Shown in pieces: positions 55,560 through 64,000 of a stretch of 64,000 nucleotides of DNA; positions within the stretch are counted from its first letter, which is position 1, and every line of letters starts with the position of its first letter. Source of the stretch: Trichosphaerium sp. ATCC 40318 (taxonomy: Eukaryota; Discosea; Flabellinia; Trichosidae); NCBI GenBank assembly GCA_038496445.1, contig JALMLS010000420.1, forward strand, positions 124,001 to 188,000, written 5' to 3'. The translations under genes were made by a program, and so were the position numbers. The notes under the pieces are model-generated. The model made no database searches. It saw only the letters and a program-made list of their open reading frames with translations, and was not told the DNA's origin.

Positions 55560-56962
55560 CTAACGACGGGAGGATTGTCTACGTCCTTGGTTCCTCTTTG
55601 GTTTACCTTTTTGGTCCTTTTTCTTGCTCCTATTTACTCTCGAGCTGTTTCGTTTTGGCTTTTTTCTATTTGCTGTGCAGTTGTTAGGGTTCCCAGGTCC
55701 AAAATAATAGTGCGGTCCAAATATTTTCTTTTTTGCGTCCTCGCCTTCTGGTGCTACCTCTTCATCTTCTTTGATTTCTTTATAAGGGTGCGCAGCCATC
55801 CATAAGTCCTGTTGTTCTTGTGATAGGTTCATCAGATCTAAAATAAGCACGGAATCAACGACGACACCAAGAATAAACATGTTGTTCTGCCTAAAAAAGA
55901 AAGGAGCACAAGGAACGCCGAAGTACTTGACGCAGTCTTCTAGAAGAACCAGGCTATCAAAAAGTTGCTCCTTCTTCACAGCCTTCTGAAACAATACAAT
56001 ATTACCAATACGGATCATCGTATCAAAATCAGCGAAATAGTAGTCGCCATTACAACCCAGATTTGACACCTTTGACAAAGCGCGACCCTGTTTCAAAAAA
56101 CACTCAGCGTTGTATCTACTTTGACACTCCTTGAGAACCTTTCGAATGGTACCGACTAAAAAAGAATTAGTCAACGACTGGGTCATACAAAAAAGGAAAA
56201 AATAAAATGAAAAAGATCTAAAAATAAAGCAAAAAAAAACCGTTTTTTTCGAATTTGACGTGAAGGAATAACGGTAATTTGAAACGTAATAAACACGGAT
56301 TGTAACTATACGCGCAAAAATCGCCAAAAAGATAACTTGAAACATAATTGTCGCGACGTTTCGCGAAACGACAAAAAAAGTTCGGAAAAAAACCAAAAAA
56401 AGCAAAAATAAAACATAAACGCGCCTTTATAGTCCTCTGCAGGTACATAGCACTGTAACTGGAAAGGTTTTCTATTACCAGCGTTGGTGAATACCCAAGT
56501 GAACCAACAGTCATCACCCATCGGTATTTGTTCCAACATCTTTGACACCATATCTTCAAAAATCTTAGATGGAATTTGAGAAATACAAGTGACATTTTTA
56601 GAACCTACAATGTGTCAATTCAAAAACGATGATAGGCTAATTTAATCGATAAAAAACGCACCCATGTTCCACAAGAGAAGCGGCCGAAGTTGCTTATCTC
56701 GCACTATGTGGTTTTGTATTTTTGTACAGTCCGCATTGCGCTTTAGCAATGCTACCCGCAATTCAACGGAGAGGTGGCGAAGTTCTTTAACTTCGCTGCT
56801 AAAATATATTTTCACCATTACCGCAAATTCCTTGCAGCAAACCCCAAGGGGGGCCAGTATATCTACGTTCAGTAGAATACGTAAAATAATCTCTAGCGGG
56901 AAAGCTAGAATTAAAAAAGCCGTTTGTGCAGGCTTACACGACCTCTTGAACGAAGGTATCAT
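55560..56962 (-). CDS. F-box protein, uncharacterised, basic C-terminus
   Basis: Exon 1 starts MIPSFKRSCKPAQTAFLI and has an F-box (FPLEIILRILLNVDILAPLG then VCCKEFAVMV), so it likely joins an SCF ubiquitin ligase through Skp1. Exon 2 gives CISQIPSKIFEDMVSKMLEQ and DDCWFTWVFTNAGNRKPF. The last exon gives VGTIRKVLKECQSRYNAECF, GCNGDYYFADFDTMIRI and LVLLEDCVKYFGVPCAPFFF, ending in a long Lys/Arg tail (KKPKRNSSRVNRSKKKDQKG) that could direct it to the nucleolus or bind RNA. The substrate domain is unknown to me. To keep frame, the second intron (about 56159-56430) seems to use a GC donor. Confidence 0.6.
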
Positions 56963-57778
56963 TTGATGTCTACCTTATCTGACAACGAGAATTATGGTTA
57001 ATAAACAGAAATTTCGCCAAGATTTATAAACTATAACGGTTAGTATATTGTTTCTTCGTAATTTTGCTTGGAAACATACCTAAACCAAGAATGTGCGCCG
57101 CAGACGCATTTTAGAAAAAGCGCTAAAACAAAAAACCCAAATTTCTGTTCACTGACACATTTCTCACCAGTTTCCCATGTCTCGTTTGCTTCTATTTACG
57201 CATACGGGATGCTGAGGTGTTATTGAAGCGCAGAATTACGTCTAAAATTGAAATGTCAACTAAATCGGTATAGTTCGTCTTAGCATTGTTACGTTGAGTT
57301 CAAACAAGCAATTTCTAACCATACAAAGCATATTTTAGACGCTAATTTAGCGATACCGAAAAAACCGTTTTTGTTTTGTAAAAACGAGCTACGCGCATAG
57401 CATTAAAGTTTTAAATGCGTGAGGACTCATTTTTCGCGATAAATACAAAGCTACAAGGTAGGAATTCAAGAATAAAAAAAGCAAAAGCAGGTTAAACCAA
57501 ATCGTGCCTTTAAAGTCTTCTATACGTATGTAGCAGTCCCTTCGGAACGCTTGATGCGTATTTAATGCGTTTGACGGTAATAACAGTTGTCACCAATAGA
57601 ATTTTATCAAAATAGTTTGTTCTCTCAACAGCTTTAGCCTAACGAAGGTGAAAACGGCTTTATTTCCTACACCAACTTGTTAGCAAATTATCTGTTTTTT
57701 CAATAAAAAAGGAATGTGACGTACGAATAGTCTAGGCGATGCAAGTCGTTCGGACGCGCGTAGGAGATGTTAGCAGTG
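56963..57778. other. Intergenic, no gene recognised
   Basis: AT-rich, about 800 bp. No exon chain seen. It holds the F-box gene promoter at its left end. Confidence 0.45.
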
Positions 57779-58024
57779 TTATTTATAATAAACTCCGACG
57801 TCGAAGATAAAAAAAACCGTCAAAATCGAAACGTTTTTGTCAAAATGCGTGCTAAATGTCCAAAGATCTTTCTCAGGGACCTTTGTAGCGATACCTTTAA
57901 TATAGCGTGAGATTTTTTTGCTAGACCTAAGGTAAGCAGAAAAGGAAACACGTAGTTTATCATGAGCAGTTTCTTTAGTGGTAACGTGTTTAATATTTGA
58001 GGGATGGTTTAAATACAGCTGCAA
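57779..58024 (-). pseudogene. Possible Argonaute L1-like fragment
   Basis: Open frame just after the LST8 stop. HDKLRVSFSAYLRSSKKISR then YIKGIATKVPEKDLWTF resembles the Argonaute L1 region (K-x-KGL--x-P-----F-F). No flanking exons continue it. Short, so chance similarity is possible. Confidence 0.25.
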
Positions 58025-58037
58025 GATAATTCTTTTT

Positions 58038-59559
58038 TTACTTGCTTGGTTTGCGCGGTGGTCTGTCTACATCATCAAGAGCGACTGCTGTTACAGCACG
58101 TTGATGTCCACTGTACTTATTAACCGTTTTACCTGAGTTTAGGTCCCATAATAACGCAGATTTGTCGGACGACGCTGAAAGATAATTACAAAATATTTTT
58201 TTTATATACACGTACTTGTTAGAAGATATGCTGAATCGCTTGTAAACGCACAGTCCCATACCCACTTCTCGTGACCTTTTAATGTCTTTTCAGGTATCAT
58301 GCCTTTCGTATTCCATATTTTAGCGAGGTGATCCGCACCTGTCGTGACAACAAACCTACACATGTGTCAAAACAAACAAGCAAAAAGTACTTTAATTATC
58401 TTTCTGAGGCCTAACTAAATCGCCTCACAAACAATTTTTTTAATAGCACAACGTGCAAGAGAGTATAAGAACGCTATTAATCGTAAATAGCGCTCGAAAA
58501 AAAATTAAAAAGGGAAAACAATAAATAATGAAGGTTTTCTTGCTGTTTGGACGTACGCAGCATTGGGACTAAATTTACACTTAAGAGCATACGTTCCATG
58601 TGCGCTTATCGTTGTACTTTCCTTCATGCCAACCAACGAAGTAGCCACACCACGATAAACGATGAGTTCGCCCTTGTTATTTACAGTTGTGGCAGCGTCT
58701 CCTTCTACAATAAATATCTTAGTCAATAAAACCCTCAAAGCGCACTGCTCACTTTTACGCCTACGTACTTGGAGAAATATCTACCCATTGTAGAGGTGCC
58801 ATACTTTGTGTTTTCTATACCACAACATCAACGACAAGCGATTTATGAAAAAAACCTGTGGCACTTACAATAATAGCTGCTTTTTTGTTTTCTGCGAGAT
58901 CTAGCACGTGAAGTGTACCGTCAGCGCAAGCACAAAGTAATTCTGCCTGTAAAAACGCATTCTGTTAGTCATCGATAAACAAGCGCTACAGGTAATAGAG
59001 TACTCACTTGATTCGGGTGTAATGCCACACAATTAACAGGCGCCCCAAAGCTGTACTCTCTTTGGCACCCTTTAGCGCTAAATAGAGTTAGTGTTCAAAT
59101 GTGACGTTAATGTGCTTGCCTGTAGTCCCAGATTTTTACAGTTTTGTCTTCTGAGCTTGTGTAGAGCCATTGGCAGTTTTTTTGATATCCAACACGCGTT
59201 ACATTATTTGCGTGACCTGAAAATGTTGTAACCTAACGCTATAATTACACAATGCGTTGGTGTCATATTCTGGCCGTGTTGAGCCGTTCTAAGTTAAACA
59301 GTAACGTACAGGATTAGCATTATTGCTCAAAGCATCATACAATGCCACGTTAGGGTTACCAGCAGCCGCCAAATGTGCTCCATCCGGTGAAATCGCAAGA
59401 GAATTAATTTGCTACTAAATGTTGGTGGAAATACGTTAAACACAACCTCCGACGTACACTTTTGCCTTGTTTGATCAAGCGAACGCATGTAGCAGTTTGA
59501 GCAACCCAGAAACGTATGGTATGATCATACGCGGATGTAACAAGCTGTATGCGTCCCAT
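58038..59559 (-). CDS. LST8: TOR-complex WD40 subunit LST8
   Basis: Seven-bladed WD40 protein that binds and stabilises the TOR kinase domain in TORC1 and TORC2. Starts MGRIQLVTSAYDHTIRFWVA, the conserved first blade, then AISPDGAHLAAAGNPNVALY, NNVTRVGYQKNCQWLYTSSE, REYSFGAPVNCVALHPNQ, GHEKWVWDCAFTSDSAYLLT and SSDKSALLWDLNSGKTVNK. It ends GHQRAVTAVALDD with a short extra basic tail (VDRPPRKPSK), slightly longer than usual. About eight exons. Nearly every blade can be matched to yeast and animal LST8. Divergent from the CIA2 gene, 117 bp between starts. Confidence 0.92.
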
Positions 59560-59676
59560 GAGGAAGCGGCGCAAGAATCTGGATATCCAACGTGTCTGAT
59601 CAAGAAAAATGGTTCAAAATTTGGTCAGCCGGCGTCACTTATACAAATTGCCTTGTGCTACGCTGTACCTCCTACA
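59560..59676. promoter_or_regulatory. Shared divergent promoter, LST8 / CIA2
   Basis: 117 bp between opposite start codons. A plus-strand frame across it (from 59467) is only the complement of LST8 exon 1. Inferred from layout. Confidence 0.5.
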
Positions 59677-60429
59677 ATGTTTGGTGCCAACCTAATAAAC
59701 CCTAATCCAAAGGTTTTTGAAGTAGCCAAGCTAAAACGAGACACAACTATAGTTGATGAGCAAGAATACGAGCCATTCGACTCGTTAGAGATTTTTGGTA
59801 TCCTTTACAATATTTTTTGGCATTTCGCGTGTAATACCTGTTTTGTCCTTCACTTTTATAGAGCTCATACGCCATATTAATGATCCCGAGCATCCATTAA
59901 CTTTGGAACAATTAAATGTAGCAAAAATCGATGGTACAGCGTTACAATGTTACTGTTAGCTTATTGGTGATAGGTATTGACGTAGACGAAGAGAACAGTC
60001 AAATAGAAATCCGATTTACACCTACAATTCCACATTGCTCAATGGCAACGCTCATAGGCTTATGTATACGCGTTAAACTGTTGAGATCACTTCCAGAACG
60101 ATTTAAAGTACAAAAGAGGTGATATTATGACTGTTTTTATTGACATTTCATAAGGTTGATATCAAAATAGCCCCTGGCACCCACCAATCTGAGGAAGAAG
60201 GTAACGATCTTGATTACTATGTGTCTATGTTTATATTTTTTGTTGTAGTAAATAAACAGCTAAACGATAAAGAACGTGTTGCTGCTGCCTTGGAAAATAG
60301 CACACTTTTGGGTATGTACTTTTTTTTTGTGTTCGAACATCAAACAAATTAGCCTTTTTGTTAACGTGCTTATCTAATTGTTTTAAAGATGTTGTAAATA
60401 ATTGTATCGCAAACACTGATGGGGAGTAA
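59677..60429 (+). CDS. CIA2: Cytosolic iron-sulfur assembly factor CIA2 / MIP18 (FAM96) family
   Basis: CIA targeting-complex subunit that helps insert Fe-S clusters into cytosolic and nuclear proteins. Starts [20 protein letters not shown]. Then come [53 protein letters not shown] with the conserved reactive Cys in [41 protein letters not shown] and the end [13 protein letters not shown]. Six exons, about 150 residues, full length for the family. The start was chosen over the longer upstream frame because [11 protein letters not shown] matches the family and avoids overlap with LST8. Confidence 0.93.
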
Positions 60430-60863
60430 TAAAACTCAACGCGTCGAAAACAAGCTAGTTGTTAGTGTTAAAATTGTTTTTTATGCAATGCTACTTTTTT
60501 GTAACCTTGTGACATTGGCTTCGAAAATCTCGCTACTCAGTACCCTCGATCAACAAAGGGACGGTGTGATTGATTCGTACATAGAGTGTTACGCCTAAAA
60601 TTTGTGGTGTTATACACTGTGTTGGAACACTAATTTTCATTGGGGTAAAATTTCTGTTAAAAACTTGGAGCAATTGGCCGTTTGAGGCCTCCAATGATTC
60701 TATTTCTGACTGAGAATGTGCTTCTTGTTCAGTTCCCAAGTATAGCAACGAGAAGAAAACATTGTTGGGGTTTGGTTTCTAAAAAGCGTGTAATTTCTGC
60801 CCCAAACAAAATCTGTCAAAACTTTTATAATGTCATTATTTTTGTGGTGCATTAAGGTGACAC
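60430..60863. other. Intergenic with an open minus-strand exon-like segment
   Basis: Minus-strand 60533-60780 is open after a TTTTAG acceptor: LYLGTEQEAHSQSEIESLEA, NRNFTPMKISVPTQCITPQI, ending IEGTE and stop. It looks coding, but I find no start exon and no family; upstream lies the oppositely oriented acyltransferase. Could be a small unknown gene. Confidence 0.3.
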
Positions 60864-62814
60864 ATGGTCATCTTTCTTGTAGTATTTTCGTTCTTGAGCG
60901 TTTTAGTTGGGTTTTATGGCGCGCGTTGGTTCCGGGCAAAGACACAAGCGAATATATCCGACTGTACGCTATTTCGCGTAATACACGCCTTTTACTGCTT
61001 CTAGGGTCTCAAATAGCGAACTTGAAGAAAATCAGACAACTGACGCATTTCGAATCGTTATATATCATTCTTCATGAGGTACAAGCGATAAACAAGCTGT
61101 TGTTAATTGAAGCAAACCGTTATCATAGCTGGCATCGTCAAATAAACTATGTGCTGCGACAAGGTTTGAAGTTGACGCTTCTATAAGCGATATACGCAAA
61201 GCTGTTGTAAAATTACAACAACGACATCAAAAATTAAGGTACCTGGTTTTTTTTTTGGCTTTGTTCTGAAATAGATAACACGCGTTTTTTTTTATGTATC
61301 ACGTGATTCTAAATTTTTTTTTGTAAAGGTTTGGTGTTCACGATGAGAATGGACACTTTTTTTTTCATGAATACGAAAATGCAGAACGTCTTGTTCGTTT
61401 TGATGTTGTAGAAAGGCGTGATGACGATCACTACTATGACGTGCGTGGTTTCTGCCTCCTTTAAAGCTCAAACCTTTGTTATAAGGTATGGGAGGATTGT
61501 ATCAATAAGTTTGATAGTCCGCTTGGATTTGATAAGCTGCTTTGGAGTATCAAATTAGTTCATAACCCTGAGCCTGGGAAGCAAAAGCACGAGATAGTCA
61601 TTACAATTTTTCATTTGATTGTTGATGGGACTGGGTTGACAACGTTAACAAAAGAGCTCCTTGGATTTATAGCCAATCCTGAGAAGAGTAAGCCATGTTT
61701 TTATCATTTTTTTTTTTCTGACATTGTTTAGATGTTGACCAAATTCCTGAGCACCCACCGATGAATACGGTTTTAGAAGATCCTAAACTTAAGAATGTTA
61801 GAGATATGATACCTTCTTACTATTTCTGGGTTCCATTATGGTGAGCCCTGTTAAATTCAAACAAAAGTCTAAATGATTTTAGGCTTTTGTCGCTTTGTTT
61901 TTTGCTAAAGAAGGATAACAGTGATCACCTTCCTCGAGATAGCGAAGCAAACGTTAAAGATAGGAAGGATAGATTGTTTGGGCTGACGTATGATCTATAT
62001 TGATAACACGTGGGCTTACACATGCAATAGAATCAAAAAAACTGATTTTGATAAGTTCATATCGAAATGCAAACAAAAAGGAATGACAGTTCATTCGGGC
62101 CTTTGTGGTGTTCTTTTCGAAACTCTTCAAGAAGAACTTGGGCTAAAGAGTGGATTTAAACTAGCTGTCAGTACACCCGCAAGTTCTAGGAAGCTGTTGA
62201 ATATACCAAAGACTGCGCTTGGTCCTTATATCACTTATTACAATCCTGTCTTTTTGATAAAAGAAGGAAACACTTGTTGGGATTACGGCAAGCAGGCACG
62301 ATTATCAAAAGAGTTGGTGAATGGTGGTGAATCTAATATTGCATAGGTTGGTGTTTGTAATAAGAAAAACGTCCCAGCAAAAACTCTTCCTAACTGGTAC
62401 ACTACACTTGGCATCGCTGATTTATTTACCCTGAGTAAGTAAATGTTACAAAACTTTTTATTTAAACATTATCAGTTGGTTACCCTCTGGCCCGTGAGAC
62501 TATAAATAAGAACTCTGGGAGGGCTCCACATACTCTTCTTTCCAATGTTGGTATCATTGATGCCGAAAAGACATTTAACAACAGACTTGACTTCAAAGAG
62601 TACTACTTTGGATCAGGTAAGTATTTTTCTCTTGTTATTGTTGTATTTGATATTAAGACTCAAAAAAGGTCGAAGAGGCACTGGTGAAATATTCCAGATG
62701 TTTGTTGTAACATGGGGAGGAGATTTATGCGTATCATCACAATGGATAGAACCGTTCATGAGTGCTGAGGCAGCAAAGAAGATAGCCACAAAATTTTGTT
62801 CAAGAATAAATTAG
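60864..62814 (+). CDS. Membrane-anchored condensation-domain (alcohol-acetyltransferase-like) acyltransferase
   Basis: CoA- or carrier-dependent acyltransferase of the condensation / AATase superfamily. Exon 1 encodes a hydrophobic N-terminal anchor (MVIFLVVFSFLSVLVGFYGA). Splicing gives KKIRQLTHFESLYIILHE and LASSNKLCAATRFEVDASIS, the usual family opening with VVKLQQRHQKLR. The catalytic motif HxxxDG is intact (IFHLIVDGTGLTTL). Later exons give GFKLAVSTPASSRKLLNIPK, APHTLLSNVGIIDAE and FQMFVVTWGGDLCVSSQWIE, matching the DFGWG-side half of the fold only loosely. The substrate is unknown; an ester- or lipid-forming role at a membrane is inferred. The start ATG gives the anchor; an upstream in-frame ATG at 60830 is less convincing. 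Confidence 0.7.
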
Positions 62815-63174
62815 TGAACTTCGGTTTATGTTACAAAGTTTTCACTGGCTACAATGATCGATTTATTCTTTCAAGGATGAAAGACAATGCATCTTAGTGG
62901 CTGCATAACGCGCATTAGGATAATAAACAGTTACAACTGCAGAATTTTGTGTTCTGTTACAAACATTATATTCATTGCTTTCACGTGCTACTAAACCTGT
63001 TTTTATCATTTTTCACAAAATGTACCAATGTAGACATAATAATAGTTCGTCATTTGATTAATATAATTTTATTCTATCCATAATAATAGGTAGTTAACTT
63101 TTTTTTGGAAAATGTCTTTGAATCTACTCGTTAACAATAATGTAAATTTTTTTTTTCATGTCTTTTTTTTCCTT
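62815..63174. other. Convergent 3' intergenic region
   Basis: About 360 bp, AT-rich, between convergent stops. No exon chain. Confidence 0.5.
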
Positions 63175-64000
63175 TCAACTCAAGTTTGAGTCAACACGTG
63201 ATTGGTATGAATTTGTAAGAGTTACTGTGCGGACCCAACGGAAAGGTTCTTTACCATTGACACCCTCAGAAGGGTTGGCAAGGCGAAGATATAAAATTTT
63301 CAAGTTAGAAGTGCTGAAAGTGGGCACTTCAAACTTAAGGCTGTTAAAAGTTAGATTTAAGTCATTTTGCGCTTGTAGTATACTAAAACCGTACCATATA
63401 GGTCCTATTTCTGCTTTTGCTTGATTATTAAAACCTGGATGGCCAAGGTTGATCTTAATTCTGCAAATATGTTCGTCACCACCACGAAATTTTCTAACAA
63501 GCCACAACATTCTTTTTTCTTTCTCCAAGTATTCACATTCTTGGTTTCTCGCGTCCAAGTCCATTTCACAGCTCGCACTAAATTCATATTATAAATAAGC
63601 CATGATACAAAGAGATAACGAAGGACAGGACAGGAATTGATGAAGGGCAAGTCTCAAAGAAAGACAAAAGTGTAACAAAAAAGAAGGAATAAAAAAAAAC
63701 CTCAACGAACCTTTCTGTTATTTGTGGTAACCTGCAAGAACACAATACGTTGCTAGCCGTCTTATCACTTGGTAAATCAGCTCGAATCTATACAAAATGA
63801 ATAATAAAACCCTCCACAAGCAAGGCAATTCTGTCTTTGAATTTTTAACCAGAAGAGTTTGTTCACCTTTACAACTACATCTACTGAGCCTCCACCAAGA
63901 TCAGATACGTATGGAAATACTCGAAAAGGCGGTGCAAATTTATCAGATACATGATACTTCATTAAGAAAATCTCGCCATTTGGTGGTGCAAACACCAATT
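63175..64000 (-). CDS. Adaptor-complex mu subunit (AP-4-like), C-terminal part, truncated by window edge
   Basis: Cargo-binding mu subunit of a heterotetrameric clathrin-type adaptor. The piece is the end of the mu-homology domain: FAPPNGEIFLMKYHVSDK, PPFRVFPYVSDLGGGSVDV, then MLWLVRKFRGGDEHICRI, LKFEVPTFSTSNLKILYLRL and PFRWVRTVTLTNSYQSRV before a short tail. The ending W-V-R-x-x-T-x-x-N-S-Y and the PPFRVFP stretch are closer to AP-4 mu than to AP-1/2/3. The mu name is firm, the AP-4 choice moderate. The N-terminal longin half lies right of the window. Confidence 0.75.

Noticed and set aside
59467-59676. N-terminal extension of the CIA2 gene
   Set aside because: This frame is the complement of LST8 exon 1, and [11 protein letters not shown] at 59677 is the expected family start.

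Overview
This window is nuclear DNA from a eukaryote with a compact genome. Genes sit 40-600 bp apart on both strands and most are split into many short exons by small spliceosomal introns, many of which begin GTACG and end TAG or CAG. The gene set (Spp1/CFP1, Bre1, CWC22, LST8, an IPT-plus-ankyrin factor like fungal Spt23/Mga2, a CRIB/STE20 kinase, a GBD-FH3 formin, ERMARD, an ILVBL-type lyase and an AP-4-like mu subunit) fits an opisthokont. My best guess is an early-diverging fungus such as a Mucoromycota-like or zoosporic lineage, but this is inferred from gene content only. Nothing prokaryotic (operons, Shine-Dalgarno sites, CRISPR) is present.

Layout, left part. 1-676 (-) is the 5' part of a threonine aldolase, divergent from a Spp1/CFP1 PHD protein (809-2386). 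Then come an ERMARD/DUF4209 protein, a C2 plus coiled-coil protein, and on the minus strand a very long locus encoding an IPT domain, ankyrin repeats, a CRIB motif and a PAK/STE20 kinase. This locus can be read as one spliced gene or as two tandem genes. Bre1, an RG-rich RNA-binding-type protein (-) and the splicing factor CWC22 (+) follow.

Middle part. The first copy of a roughly 0.7-kb dispersed repeat (24.4-25.0 kb) is followed by a pseudokinase, a tiny gene, an ILVBL/HACL2-type ThDP lyase, an F-box-like protein, a C2/SAM-like protein, the glycosylation enzyme ALG8, an unknown gene, OST1/ribophorin I, a BTB/KCTD protein and a formin that carries WD40-like blades between its FH3 and FH2 regions.

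Right part. 48.9-55.5 kb is a repeat island: three more copies of the dispersed repeat, a 127-bp block duplicated in inverted orientation, degenerate Argonaute-like fragments, a LINE-like 3' remnant and a long imperfect inverted repeat. Beyond it are an F-box protein, LST8 (-) divergent from CIA2/MIP18 (+), a membrane-anchored condensation-domain acyltransferase, and the 3' part of an AP-4-like mu subunit cut by the window end.

Functional links: Bre1 (H2B ubiquitination) and Spp1 (Set1 complex) act in the same H3K4-methylation route. ALG8 and OST1 are successive parts of N-glycosylation. CWC22 faces a gene with weak resemblance to the exon-junction protein Btz/CASC3. Gene boundaries come from reading splice sites by eye, so internal exon edges are approximate.
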